Shown here: positions 8,437-19,713 of the stretch, piece by piece
Position numbering within the stretch: position 1 is the first letter of the stretch
Layout: each line of letters opens with the position of its first letter
NCBI GenBank assembly: GCA_963789075.1
Contig: CAWBJQ010000003.1
Span: forward strand, 972,097-1,036,096
Reading direction: 5' to 3'
Source: DATATJ01 sp963789075
GTDB lineage: Bacteria; Acidobacteriota; Vicinamibacteria; Vicinamibacterales; CAVVIG01
Length of the DNA stretch: 64,000 bases
Made by a program: the position numbers and the translations under genes
Notes under the pieces: generated by a model
What the model saw: only the letters and a program-made list of their open reading frames with translations
Told to the model about the DNA's origin: nothing
The model's database searches: none

Positions 8437-11370
8437 ATGCGTTTGTGTGTGCGGTCCATCCTGCTGCTCGCCTTCCTTGCGCTTGCCCCGCGCGCCCACG
8501 CACTCGATCCTGCCAGGACACTCTCGCAGTACGTGCATCGGATCTGGCAGGTCCAACAAGGGCTGCCGCAGGCCTCGATCTACTCGATCGTGGAAACCCA
8601 CGACGGGTACCTCTGGCTGGGCACACAGACCGGACTCGTGAAGTTTGATGGCGTGCGCTTCACGACGATCGACGAGATGGATGGCATCTCGAGCGCCGAC
8701 ATCTGGGTGACGCACCTGCTCGAAGACGATCAGCACGCGCTCTGGATCGGCACCAATCAGTCGGGGCTTCTCGAACTGCACGACGGGATCGTCAAGCGAT
8801 ACACACAGCGTGATGGTCTGCCGCCCGGCACCGTGCAGTGCCTGTTCGGCGATCGATCGGGCAACGTCTGGCTGTGCACGCCGAACGGTCTCGCCGAGTT
8901 GACGCACGGCCGGGTTCGCACGTTCGGCCCGGCGCAGGGGCTGACGAGCTCTGACATCCGCGCCGCCTGCGTTGGCGCCGACGGCGCGATCGTTGTCGCC
9001 GCCGACAACTCCCGCCTCAGCACCTGGAACGGCACTCGATTCGTCTCGAGCGCGATCTCGCTGCCGGAGTCGGCGGCCGTGCAGACGATGTTGTGTGCGG
9101 CGGACGGCGCTGTGTGGGTGGGTACGGTCGACGGACTGATGCGCATCCGCGGTGATCGGGTGGATCGGCTGACGCTCGCCGACGGCCTGGCCGACAATTC
9201 GGTCCTGACGCTCACCGAGGGTCGCGATGGCAGCGTCCTGGCTGGAACAAAGAATGGATTCAGCCGCATCAGGAACGGCGAGATCGAAAGCTTCGGGCCG
9301 CGGGATGGGTTGTCCCAAAGCACCGTGTACTCGCTCTACGAGGACCATGAAGGCAGTCTCTGGGCCGCCACCAAACACGGCCTGAATCAGTTTCTCGACG
9401 GCCGGGGAATTCCGTACACCACGAGCGAAGGGCTGCCGAGCAACGACACCGGACCGGTGCTTCAGGATCGCGAGGGACAGATCTGGGTCGGCACGCTGGG
9501 CGCCGGCCTCGCGCGGTTCGATGGCCATCGATTCAATGCGTTGACCACGCGCGACGGCCTCGCCTCGAACTTCATCTATGCGCTCGCCGCCGACGATGAC
9601 GGCGATCTCTGGGTGGGGACGGACGCCGGCCTGAGTCGGCTGCGCCACGGCCGCGTCAACGGACGGTGGACGACGGCACAGGGTCTGCCCGCGAACCGGA
9701 TCCGCGCGCTGTTTCACGATCGCGAGGGCACGCTCTGGATCGCGACGTCGGCTGGCACCGCCGCCCTCAAAAACGGCGTGCTGCAATCCAACCGGGATCG
9801 TCACCCGTCGATCGCCGGGCCGGTGCTGGCGTTCGGAGAAGATCGCGATCATCACGTCTACGCCGCGCCCGAGAGCGGCGCTCTGCGCAGGTACGCGCAG
9901 GATCCGCTCGGCGACCCGAGTCCGTTGGCCTCATCGCTCCGGCACGTCGACGCGCTCTACGAGGACGCCGACGGCCTCTTGTGGGTTGGGACGCTCGGCG
10001 ACGGCCTGCGTCTCATCGATCACGGAACGGTCCACAGCTATTCCGTCCTCGACGGCTTGTTCGACGATGCGATCTACGGGATCGTGGGTGACGATCACGA
10101 TCGCCTCTGGATGGCGTGCAGCAAGGGCATTTTCTCCGTCAACCGTTCGGATCTCAAACGATTCACGGCCGGCGAGATTCACCAGTTCGTCAGCACGCCG
10201 TACAGCCCCACCGACGTGCTGCGCACGATCGAATGCAAATCGGGCGTGCAGCCGGTCGCCGCGCGGACGCGGGACGGCCGGTTGTGGTTCTCCACGATTC
10301 GCGGACTGCTCGTCCTCGATCCGAATCATCTCGATCGGCGGTTCGCGCCGCCGCCGGTCGTGGTCGAACAGGTCTCGGTGGATGGCGAGCGCCGCCCGCC
10401 GCTCGGCATCGGCGCGCTGGCGCCTGGCCGAAACAATATCGACTTTCGTTACACGGGCCTCAGCTTCGTGGTGCCGACCCGCATCACGTTCCGATACCGG
10501 CTCGACGGATTCGATCGCACGTGGATCGACGCGGGCACGCGCCGCGAGGCGTTCTACACGAATCTGCCGCCGGGGCGCTTCGCGTTTCGGGTCGAGGCCT
10601 GCAACCTCGACGACGTCTGCCGCGAGGCGGCGGCCCCCGTCGCGTTCCTCATCGAGCCGCGCTATTACCAGCGGGCGTGGTTCTTTCCCCTGGCGGCGGC
10701 CCTCCTGGCAGTCGGCGGCCTCTCCGCGTATCGCCTGCGCATCCGGCGTCTGCGAAAGGAGTTCGATCTGATCCTGGCCGAGCGCAGCCGCATCGCGCGC
10801 GAGCTCCACGACACGCTCTTGCAGGGCTTCGCCGGCATCACCATGGCGATGCAGGCGCTCGCCGCGAGGCTGAAGCCGTCGGACGAGCGGCGCACGCTCG
10901 AGGAGATCGTCGACGACGCTGGCAGCTCGCTGCGCGCGGCGCGGCGATCGCTGGCCGGGCTGAGAGATCGCCCCGCCGCCGGCTCTGGCCTTGCGGCGGC
11001 GATCGCCGAGGTCAGCCGTCAGTTGACCGGCGCCAACGGCATTCGGCTCAAGCTCGCGCTCGGCGATAGCCAGAGACCCCTGCCCGCCGACGTCGAGTAC
11101 AACATGTTGCGGATCGCCCAGGAAGCGGTGTTGAACGCCGTCAGGCATTCGGGTGCGCGAACCCTGCACGTCGCGCTCGACAGCTCGCGCAGCGGCGTTC
11201 GGCTCTCGGTGGAAGACGATGGTTCGGGGTTCACCGAAGAGGAAGTCCCTCAAACGACCCATTACGGCTTGATCGGCATGCGCGAGCGAGCGGCCCAGAT
11301 CGGGGCGACGTTCCATCTCACGAGCGCACCGGGGCGCGGAACGGCCGTGTTGGTCGTCGTCGGAGCATAG
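8437..11370 (+). CDS. Sensor histidine kinase with Reg_prop propeller and Y_Y_Y domain
   Basis: A 977-residue one-piece kinase of the acidobacterial/Bacteroidetes style. It has a signal peptide (residues 1-22). A long periplasmic beta-propeller of Reg_prop repeats follows (GYLWLGTQTGLVKFDG and at least ten relatives, about 40-620), then a Y_Y_Y domain (FRYRLDGFDRTWIDAG). There is one transmembrane helix near 745-765 and a HisKA_3 dimerisation domain with the phosphoacceptor H791 in RELHDTLLQGFAG. The HATPase has N-box NMLRIAQEAVLNAVRHSG and G-box VEDDGSGF. It abuts the next gene with no gap (TAG then ATG), so the pair is one two-component system. The ligand is unknown. Confidence 0.93.
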   Translation: MRLCVRSILLLAFLALAPRAHALDPARTLSQYVHRIWQVQQGLPQASIYSIVETHDGYLWLGTQTGLVKFDGVRFTTIDEMDGISSADIWVTHLLEDDQHALWIGTNQSGLLELHDGIVKRYTQRDGLPPGTVQCLFGDRSGNVWLCTPNGLAELTHGRVRTFGPAQGLTSSDIRAACVGADGAIVVAADNSRLSTWNGTRFVSSAISLPESAAVQTMLCAADGAVWVGTVDGLMRIRGDRVDRLTLADGLADNSVLTLTEGRDGSVLAGTKNGFSRIRNGEIESFGPRDGLSQSTVYSLYEDHEGSLWAATKHGLNQFLDGRGIPYTTSEGLPSNDTGPVLQDREGQIWVGTLGAGLARFDGHRFNALTTRDGLASNFIYALAADDDGDLWVGTDAGLSRLRHGRVNGRWTTAQGLPANRIRALFHDREGTLWIATSAGTAALKNGVLQSNRDRHPSIAGPVLAFGEDRDHHVYAAPESGALRRYAQDPLGDPSPLASSLRHVDALYEDADGLLWVGTLGDGLRLIDHGTVHSYSVLDGLFDDAIYGIVGDDHDRLWMACSKGIFSVNRSDLKRFTAGEIHQFVSTPYSPTDVLRTIECKSGVQPVAARTRDGRLWFSTIRGLLVLDPNHLDRRFAPPPVVVEQVSVDGERRPPLGIGALAPGRNNIDFRYTGLSFVVPTRITFRYRLDGFDRTWIDAGTRREAFYTNLPPGRFAFRVEACNLDDVCREAAAPVAFLIEPRYYQRAWFFPLAAALLAVGGLSAYRLRIRRLRKEFDLILAERSRIARELHDTLLQGFAGITMAMQALAARLKPSDERRTLEEIVDDAGSSLRAARRSLAGLRDRPAAGSGLAAAIAEVSRQLTGANGIRLKLALGDSQRPLPADVEYNMLRIAQEAVLNAVRHSGARTLHVALDSSRSGVRLSVEDDGSGFTEEEVPQTTHYGLIGMRERAAQIGATFHLTSAPGRGTAVLVVVGA

Positions 11371-12000
11371 ATGTCGATTCCTGTGATTCGTGTACTGTGC
11401 GTCGACGATCACCCGTTGATCCGCAAGGGCATCGCCTCGATTCTCGCGAACGAGCCCGGCGTGCAGCTCGTCGGCGAGGGCACCAACGGACGGGAGGCGA
11501 TCACCCTGTTTCGCCAGCTGAGGCCCGACGTCACCGTCATGGATCTGCGGATGCCGGAGCTCGACGGCATCTCCGCGACGCGCGCCATCCGCGCGGAATT
11601 TCCGAACGCGCGCGTGATCGCGCTCACCAGTTACGACGGCGATCAGGATATCTACAGCGCGCTCGAAGTGGGTGTTCGTGGATATCTGCTCAAGGAATCG
11701 GTCCACAGCGAGCTCGTGCAGGCGATTCGTGTGGTGCAGTCGGGCCGGCGGCTCATGCCGCCCGACGTCGCCGAGCGGCTCAGCGAGTACTTTCCTTACA
11801 TCGTCCTGACGCCGCGCGAGACCGAGGTGCTCGAGCTCGCGGCTCAGGGCCTTGGCAATCGGGAGATTGGCGAGCGGCTCGGCACAGCGAGCGGCACGGT
11901 CAAGATTCACATGCAGAACATTCTGCACAAGCTTGGCGCGTCCGATCGGACGCACGCCGTCACGCTCGCCCTTCGCCGCGGCATCCTGCATCTCAACTAA
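11371..12000 (+). CDS. NarL/FixJ-type response regulator
   Basis: Cognate partner of the upstream kinase. The receiver domain holds the acidic pocket VDDHP, phosphorylation site D58 in VMDLRMPELDG, and the conserved Thr and Lys (ALTSYDG, LLKES). The C-terminal LuxR helix-turn-helix reads LTPRETEVLELAAQG...TVKIHMQNILHKLG. It is 209 residues long, normal for the family. Its likely target is the efflux operon immediately downstream, an inference from position only. Confidence 0.94.
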   Translation: MSIPVIRVLCVDDHPLIRKGIASILANEPGVQLVGEGTNGREAITLFRQLRPDVTVMDLRMPELDGISATRAIRAEFPNARVIALTSYDGDQDIYSALEVGVRGYLLKESVHSELVQAIRVVQSGRRLMPPDVAERLSEYFPYIVLTPRETEVLELAAQGLGNREIGERLGTASGTVKIHMQNILHKLGASDRTHAVTLALRRGILHLN

Positions 12001-12007
12001 GGAATCC

Positions 12008-12083
12008 GAAAAGGGGTATGGCCCCTTTTCGACCGCGTATGCCGATCGGCAGACGCGGCGACTGCCCTGTTGGCAGTCGCCGC
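12008..12083 (+). terminator. Two tandem hairpins after the response regulator
   Basis: GAAAAGGGG (12008-12016) pairs with CCCCTTTTC (12022-12030). Then GCGGCGACTGCC (12055-12066) pairs perfectly with GGCAGTCGCCGC (12072-12083) around a 5-base loop. Together they form a plausible strong terminator separating the two-component genes from the efflux operon, although neither has a long T-run. Confidence 0.65.
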
Positions 12084-12111
12084 TCTGTTGCACGGCTGAC
12101 AGACTGGGGTG

Positions 12112-13353
12112 ATGAGCATCGTCAGCCCGGACACTCACCCCGCGAGCGAGGCGCCCGCGCCGGCGTCCGCGGGGCCCACCGTTTCGAGATCACGTCCACG
12201 GCGATGGTGGTTGTGGATCACCGTGATCGCCCTCGCCATCGTCGGGGGGTACGTCGTCTTTCCCGGGCTGACTCGCGGGCAGGCCAAGGGCGCGGCGCCC
12301 TCGCCGGCGGCGGCTCGCGGCGTGCCGGTGGTGGCCGCATCGGCGCGAACCGGGGACATGGGCGTCTATCTCACCGGCCTCGGCACGGCCACCGCGTTGA
12401 ACACTGTGACCGTTCGCAGCCGTGTGGACGGACAGCTGGTCAACGTCGCATTTCGCGAAGGTCAGATCGTCGCTCAGGGCGATGTGCTGGCGCAGCTCGA
12501 TCCGCGGCCGTTTCAGGTGCAGCTCACGCAGGCGGAAGGGCAGGCCGCGAAAGACGAAGCGACGCTGAAGAACACGCAGCTGGACATGAAGCGGTTTCAA
12601 GACCTGTTCGCGCGGCAGCTCATTCCCAGCCAGCAGCTCGACACGCAGCAGGCCATGATCGACCAATTCGAGGGCACGCTCAAAACCGATCAGGGACAGA
12701 TTGACAGCGCGAAGCTGAATCTGGTCTACACGCGCATCACGGCGCCAATCGGCGGACGTGTCGGCCTGCGGCTCGTGGATCCGGGAAACATCGTCCACGC
12801 CACCGATCAGACCGGGCTCGTCGTGATCACGCAACTCGATCCGATCGCGGTGCTGTTCACGATTCCGGAAGACAGCCTGCCGCCTGTGCTGCAGCACATG
12901 CGGGGTAGCCGCCTTGCCGTGGATGCGTTCGACCGCGACATGAAGACGAAGCTGGCCACCGGCTCGCTGTTGACGATCGACAACCAAATCGATCAGACGA
13001 CGGGGACGGTCAAGCTGAAGGCGGTGTTCCCGAACAAAGACCACATCCTCTTTCCCAATCAGTTCGTGAACGCGCGGCTGCTCGTGGACACCATCCACGA
13101 CGCCATCATCGTGCCGAGCGCCGCGATTCAGCGCAGCCCGACGTCCACCTTCGTGTACGTCGTGAAGCCGGATCAGACGGTCGAGACACGAGAGGTCGCG
13201 GTCCGGCTTGCCGTCGGCGACGACACGGCAATCTCGAAGGGCGTCGCCACGGGCGAGCTCGTCGTCGTCGACGGCGTCGACAAGCTGCAGCCGGGCACGA
13301 AGGTCGCGGTGCAGCGGCCGGCCACCGCCGGCCAGAAGACGGCCGCGCCATGA
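12112..13353 (+). CDS. mdtA: RND efflux periplasmic adaptor, MdtA-like
   Basis: Membrane-fusion protein linking an inner-membrane RND pump to an outer-membrane channel. There is an N-terminal transmembrane anchor (WWLWITVIALAIVGGYVVF), then a barrel-sandwich/lipoyl domain (VRSRVDGQLVNVAFREGQ). A coiled-coil hairpin rich in Q/K/D spans about residues 145-205, followed by beta-barrel and membrane-proximal domains. The closest architecture is MdtA, which fits two RND genes following. An alternative GTG lies at 12109. The stop overlaps the next ATG (ATGA at 13350). No outer-membrane TolC-like gene is seen nearby. Confidence 0.88.
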   Translation: MSIVSPDTHPASEAPAPASAGPTVSRSRPRRWWLWITVIALAIVGGYVVFPGLTRGQAKGAAPSPAAARGVPVVAASARTGDMGVYLTGLGTATALNTVTVRSRVDGQLVNVAFREGQIVAQGDVLAQLDPRPFQVQLTQAEGQAAKDEATLKNTQLDMKRFQDLFARQLIPSQQLDTQQAMIDQFEGTLKTDQGQIDSAKLNLVYTRITAPIGGRVGLRLVDPGNIVHATDQTGLVVITQLDPIAVLFTIPEDSLPPVLQHMRGSRLAVDAFDRDMKTKLATGSLLTIDNQIDQTTGTVKLKAVFPNKDHILFPNQFVNARLLVDTIHDAIIVPSAAIQRSPTSTFVYVVKPDQTVETREVAVRLAVGDDTAISKGVATGELVVVDGVDKLQPGTKVAVQRPATAGQKTAAP

Positions 13354-16300
13354 GCATTTCGAGCCCGTTCATTCTCCGGCCGATCGCGACGTCGCTCCTG
13401 ATGGCCGGTCTGCTGCTGACCGGCGCCGTTGCGTACAACCAGCTGCCCGTGTCGGCGCTGCCGGAAGTCGACTATCCGACCATTCAGGTCCAGACGTTTT
13501 ATCCGGGCGCGAGCCCCGACGTCATGGCGTCGGCGATCACCGCGCCGCTCGAGCGGCAGTTCGGCCAGGTGCCCGGACTGAATCAGATGACCTCGAACAG
13601 CTCGCAGGGCGCGTCGGTCATCACGCTGCAGTTCGCGCTCAATCTGAACATCGACGTGGCGGAGCAGGAAGTGCAGGCGGCCATCAACGCGGCCGGCACG
13701 TATCTGCCGCAGAATCTGCCGAATCCGCCGATCTACAGCAAGACCAACCCCGCGGACGCGCCGATCCTCACGCTCGCGCTGACCTCGACGTCGCTGCCGC
13801 TGGCGAAAGTCGAAGACTTCGCGGACACGCGTCTAGCGCAGAAGATCTCGCAGCTCTCCGGCGTCGGCCTCGTCAGCATCAGCGGAGGCCAGAAGCCCGC
13901 GATCAGACTTCAAGTGAATCCGACCGCCCTCTCATCCTTCGGCCTCACGATGGAAGACGTGCGCGCCGCGGTCTCGGCGGCCAATGTCAACGAGGCCAAG
14001 GGGAATTTCGACGGCCCGCATCAGGCGTACAGCATCGGCGCCAACGATCAACTGCTCTCGAGCGAGCAGTATGGGCCGCTCGTCGTGGCGTACCGGAACG
14101 GCTCGCCGGTGCAGCTCTCCGATATCGCCACCGTCGTCAACGACGCCGAGAACGTGAAACAGGCGGCCTGGATGAACGACGTGCCAGCGGTCATCCTCAA
14201 CATCCAGCGGCAGCCGGGCGCCAACATCATCGCCGTGGTCGATCGCGTGAAGGCGCTGCTGCCGCAGCTTCGGAGCTCGCTGCCGGCCTCGGTGCACATG
14301 GTGATCCTCACCGATCGCACCACGACGATCCGCGCATCGGTGAAAGACGTCGAGTTCGAGCTGATGTTGACGATCGGGCTCGTCGTCATGGTGATCTTCC
14401 TCTTCCTGCGGACCCTGGCGGCGACGGTGATTCCGAGCGTCGCGGTGCCGCTGTCGCTCGTCGGCACGTTCGGCGTGATGGAGCTGCTCGGCTACAGCCT
14501 GAACAACCTGACGCTGATGGCATTGACCATCTCCACCGGTTTCGTCGTCGACGATGCCATCGTGATGATCGAAAACATCATGCGCTACATCGAGGAGGGC
14601 GATTCGCCGCTCGAGGCGGCGCTGAAGGGCTCCGCGCAGATCGGCTTCACGATCCTCTCGCTGACCGTGTCGCTGATCGCCGTGCTCATCCCGCTCCTGT
14701 TCATGGGCGACATCGTCGGGCGTCTGTTCCGTGAGTTCGCCGTGACGCTCAGCGTGACGATTCTGGTGTCGGCCGTCGTCTCGCTCACGCTGACGCCGAT
14801 GATGTGCGCCAAGCTGCTGCGTCATCGGCCCGAGGCGGAGCGGGGCAGGCTCTATCAGGCATCCGAGCGTGGGTTCAATGCCGTGATCGCGTTTTATGGC
14901 CGCACACTCCAATGGGTGCTCGGCCATCAGGGCGCGACGCTCGTCGTCGCGGCGGCGACGCTGGTCGCGACCGTCGTGCTCTACGCGGTCATTCCCAAAG
15001 GGTTCTTCCCGGTGCAGGACACCGGCGTGATCATGGGCGTGTCCGAGGCCGAGCAGAGCGTCTCGTTCCCGGCGATGAGCGAGCGCCAGCAGGCGCTCGC
15101 CAGCGTGATCCTCAAGGACCCGGCGGTCGAGAGCCTCTCGTCGTTCATCGGGATCGACGGCACGAACACCACGATCAACAGCGGCCGCATCCAGATCAAC
15201 CTGAAGCCGCTCGAGGATCGACGGACCAACGCGAGCGACGTGATCCGGCGGCTGCAGACGCCGCTGGCCGGGGTGCACGGCATCACGCTGTTCATGCAGC
15301 CGGTGCAGGACATCACGGTCGACGATCGCATCAGCCGGACGCAGTTTCAGTACAGCCTCGAGGACGCCGACGCCAGTGAGCTCGCCACGTGGGTGCCACG
15401 CTTCCTCGCGCGGCTCCAGGCGCTGCCGATGCTGCGCGACGTCGCCAGCGATCAGCAGAACCTCGGTCTGCAGACCACGATGGAGATCGATCGCGCCACC
15501 GCGTCGCGGCTCGGGATCACGCCGCAGATCCTCGACGACACCCTCTACGACGCGTTCGGCCAGCGGCAGATCTCGATCATGTTCACGCAGCTGAACCAGT
15601 ATCGCGTCGTGCTGGAAACCGCGACGCACTTTCAGCACGGACCCGAGGATTTGAAGGACGTCTACGTCCGGTCCACCTCAGGCGGGTCCGTGCCGCTCAG
15701 CGCGTTCACGAAGGTCGTGACCGCTCACGCGCCGCTGTCGGTGAATCACCAGGGGCAGTTTCCGGTCGTGACGATCTCTTTCAACCTCGCGCAGGGGGCC
15801 TCGCTCGGCGACGCGGTCGATGCCATCAATGCCGTGAAGAAGGACATCGGCCTCCCCGACAGCGTGCAGGCCAGCTTTCAGGGGACGGCGCAGGCATTTC
15901 AGGCGTCGCTGGCGAACGAGCCGATCCTGATTCTCGCGGCGATCATCACGGTCTACATCGTCCTCGGCGTGCTCTACGAGAGCTACATCCATCCGTTCAC
16001 GATTCTCTCGACGCTGCCATCCGCCGGCGTCGGCGCGCTGCTCGCCCTGATGGTCTGCCGCACCGACTTCAGCGTGATCGCCCTGATCGGCATCATCCTG
16101 CTGATCGGCATCGTCGAGAAGAACGCGATCATGATGATCGACTTCGCACTCGAGGCGGAGCGCAGCGAGCATCGATCTCCTGTCGATGCCATCTTTCAGG
16201 CGGCGCTGCTGCGCTTCCGTCCCATCATCATGACGACGATGGCGGCGCTGCTCGGCGGAGTGCCGCTGGCACTCGGCACCGGCACAGGCTCGGAATTGAG

Positions 16301-16468
16301 GCGTCCGCTCGGGATTGCGATTGTCGGCGGCCTGATCTTCAGTCAGCTGCTGACGCTGTATACGACACCGGTCATCTATCTGGCGTTCGATCGCCTCGCG
16401 AAGCGGTTCGGTGCGCGCATCGGACACGGAGCCCGTGGCCGCAGTTGCGTCCCGTGGAGGGCGCATGA
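13350..16468 (+). CDS. mdtB: RND multidrug transporter, MdtB-like, frameshift at the C-terminus
   Basis: Proton-driven inner-membrane pump of about 1,040 residues with two six-helix repeats and two large periplasmic loops. The signature GFVVDDAIVMIENIMRYIEEG carries the paired aspartates used for proton relay, and GIVEKNAIMMIDFALEAER is the matching motif in the second half. The open frame continues past the natural end into the next gene. Changing frame around 16400-16420 gives the tail WPQLRPVEGA and a TGA at 16466-16468 that overlaps the next ATG, which is the likely true end. Confidence 0.86.
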
Positions 16469-19400
16469 GCCTCTCCGCGCCGTTCATCAACCGGCCGATC
16501 GCGACGACGCTGTTGACGGCGGCGATCGCGCTGGCCGGCGTGATCGGCTACCTGCTGCTGCCGGTGTCGCCGCTGCCGCAGGTGGATTTCCCGACCATCG
16601 GCGTCAATGCGGGACTGCCGGGCGCCAGCCCGGACACGATGGCCTCGTCGGTGGCGACGCCGCTCGAGCGGCAGTTCGGGCGCATTGCGGGCATCACCGA
16701 AATGACGTCGACGAGCAGCCTGGGCTCGACGTCGATCACGATGCAGTTCGATCTGAATCGCAACATCGACGCTGCGGCGCGAGACGTGCAGGCCGCGATC
16801 AATTCGGCGCGGGGGCAATTGCCGCCGAATCTGCCCAACAACCCGACGTACCGCAAAGTGAATCCCGCCGACGCGCCGGTCCTCCAACTCGCGATGACCT
16901 CCGACGTCATCCCGAAGCCGCGCGTGTACGACCTCGCGTCGTCGATCGTGCAGCAGAAGATCGCGCAGGTGCCGGGCGTCGGCCAGGTGTTCGTCGGCGG
17001 CGGCGCGCTGCCGGCCGTGCGCGTCGACGTCAATCCGACGGTGCTGAACACCTACGGGCTCGACCTCGAGGATCTCCGCACGTATCTCGGAACGGCGAAC
17101 GCGAATTCGCCGAAAGGGGAAGTGGCCGGCGACGGCCGTTCCTGGTCGCTGGGCGCGACCGATCAGTTGTTCAAGGCCGTCGACTACCAGCCGCTGGTGA
17201 TCTCGTACGCCAAAGGCGGCGCGCTGCGCCTCAGCGATGTGGCGGACGTGCAGCGATTCGGTCGAGGACGTGCGCAATGCGGGCTTCGCCAACGGCAAGC
17301 CGGCGGTGCTCCTCATCATCTTTCGCCAGCCCGGCGCCAACATCATCGACACGGTCGATCGCATCAAGGCGCTGCTGCCCGCGCTGCGCGCATCGCTGCC
17401 GCCGACGATCACGCTCTCGGTGGTGATGGATCGCACCACCACGATCCGCGCCTCGGTCCGCGACGTCGAGTTGACGATGGGCATCTCCATCCTGCTCGTG
17501 ATCCTCGTCGTCTTCGTCTTTCTCCGCAGCGTCCGCTCGACGCTGATTCCGACCGTCGCCGTGCCGGTGTCGTTGCTCGGGACCTTCGGCGTGATGTACC
17601 TGTTCGGCTACAGCCTCGACAACCTGTCGCTGATGGCGCTCACGATCGCCACCGGCTTCGTGGTCGACGATGCGATCGTGGTGATCGAGAACATCACGCG
17701 CCACCTGGAGGCAGGTGTGCCGCCCATGGAGGCGGCGCTGCGCGGGGCCAGGGAAATCGGGTTCACCGTCGTGTCGATCAGCGTGTCGCTGGTGGCGGTG
17801 TTCATTCCGATTCTGCTGATGGGCGGGATCGTCGGCCGTCTCTTTCGGGAATTCGCCATCACGCTGTCGGTGGCCATCTTCGTCTCCATGGCGATTTCGC
17901 TGACGACGACGCGCGATGATGTGCGCGAAGCTCCTGAAGGCGCACGACCAGGAGCGGCACGGGCGGATCTATCGGGCCAACGAGCGGGCGTTCGACTGGA
18001 TCCTCGGCCAGTACGAACGATCGCTCGGCTGGGTGCTGCGGCATCAGGGCGTCACGCTGACGGTGGCTCTCGTCACGATGGCCGCGACGATCTATCTATA
18101 CGTGCTGATTCCGAAAGGCTTTTTTCCGCAGCAGGACGTGGGCCGCCTGACGGGGAGCATTCTGGCCGATCAGGACACGTCGTTCCAGGCGATGAACCGC
18201 CGCGTCGCGCAGTTCGTCGACGTGGTGATGCACGACCCGGCGGTCGAAAGCGTGGTCGCGTATGTGGGCGCTGGCGGCGGTGGCGGCTCGGCATTGAACA
18301 CCGGGCGCATGAACGTCGAGTTGAAGGATCTGTCGGAGCGCGAAATTGTCCGCCGATCAGGTGATCGCGCGCCTTCGCGGCAAGTTGAGCGGGCTGCCTG
18401 GCGCGACGCTGTACCTTCAGGCCGACCAGGACCTCCGCGTCGGCGGGCGCCGATCGAACGCGCAATACCAGTACACGCTGCAGGGGGACAACGTCACCGA
18501 TCTCGATCACTGGGCGCCTGAGGTCTACAACGCGCTGCGCACGCTGCCGGAGCTCGCGGACCTCAACAGCGATCAACAGGTGCGCGGGCTCGCAGGCTTC
18601 GCTGGTGATCGACCGCAGCACGGCCGCCGCGCTTGGGCATCACGCTCGCAGATCATCGACGACACGTTGTACGACGCGTTCGGCCAGCGATTCGTGTCCA
18701 CGATGTACACGCCGCTGAATCAGTATCACGTGGTCCTGGAGGTGGCTCCGTCGTTCTGGCAGAGTCCCGACGGCTTGCACTACGTCTTCGCGAGGTCCAG
18801 CAGTGGCGGGCAGGTGCCGCTGAGCGCGTTCACCCACTACGCGCCCGACACGGCGCCGCTCGCCATCAATCATCAAGGGCAGTTTCCGTCGGTCACGCTT
18901 TCGTTCAATCTGCCGCCAGGCGTGGCGCTCGGCGACGCGGTGACGGCGATCGACAATGCAGAACGCTCCATCGGACTGCCGCCGGACATCCATGGCAGCT
19001 TCGCGGGCACGGCGCAGGCGTATCAGGACTCGCTGGCGAGCGAGCCGATCCTGATCGCGGCGGCGCTGATCACGGTGTACATCGTGCTCGGCGTGCTGTA
19101 CGAGAGCTACATCCATCCGATCACGATTCTCTCGACGCTGCCGTCGGCGGGCGTCGGCGCGCTCCTGGCGCTCCTGATGTGCCACACGGAGCTGACCGTG
19201 ATCGCCCTCATCGGCATCATCCTGCTGATCGGCATCGTGAAGAAGAACGCGATCATGATGATCGACTTCGCGCTCGAGGCGGAGCGCACGGAAGGCAAGT
19301 CGCCCGAGGCGGCGATCTTCCAGGCGTGCCTCCTGCGCTTCCGTCCGATCACGATGACGACGATGGCGGCGCTGCTCGGGGGGCTGCCGCTCGCCATTGG

Positions 19401-19587
19401 TCTCGGCACCGGCTCCGAGCTGCGGCGGCCGCTCGGCATCGCGATTGTCGGCGGCCTGCTCTTCAGCCAGCTGCTGACGCTCTACACCACGCCGGTCGTG
19501 TATCTCTATCTCGACCGGTTCAGGATTCGGTACGAGGCGTGGCGGCGTGCGGCGTCCAGAGCGGTGCCGCATCCATCACGGGCGTAG
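16465..19587 (+). CDS. mdtC: RND multidrug transporter, MdtC-like, at least six indels
   Basis: Second RND subunit, paralogous to the first. MdtB and MdtC form a heterotrimer in E. coli, so a mixed pump is likely. Start MSLSAPFINRPIATTLL and end region LLTLYTTPVVYLYLDRF are normal. The frame is broken by single surplus bases near 17254, 17911, 18341, 18591 and 18636, and by another change near 18648. Skipping each restores conserved sequence such as DSVEDVRNAGF, TTTPMMCAKLLKAHD and SADQVIARLRGKLSG. The proton-relay motif TGFVVDDAIVVIENI is intact. The indels look like sequence errors rather than decay. Confidence 0.83.
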
Positions 19588-19713
19588 CGCGTGGATGTCA
19601 ACGCGCTGCAGCCGTGGGAACCGCGGCGTGGATGGCCGGTGCCTTCGGATGCTGGCCGGATGCGCGCCTGGCGGTGCAGTCGGAAGGCGGCTGTGACCTG
19701 TGGAGTTCGCGTG

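Noticed and set aside
13350..17426. A 1,358-residue RND fusion protein
   Set aside because: The extension past residue 1,020 is the next gene read in the wrong frame; a frame change near 16410 gives a normal end overlapping the next start.
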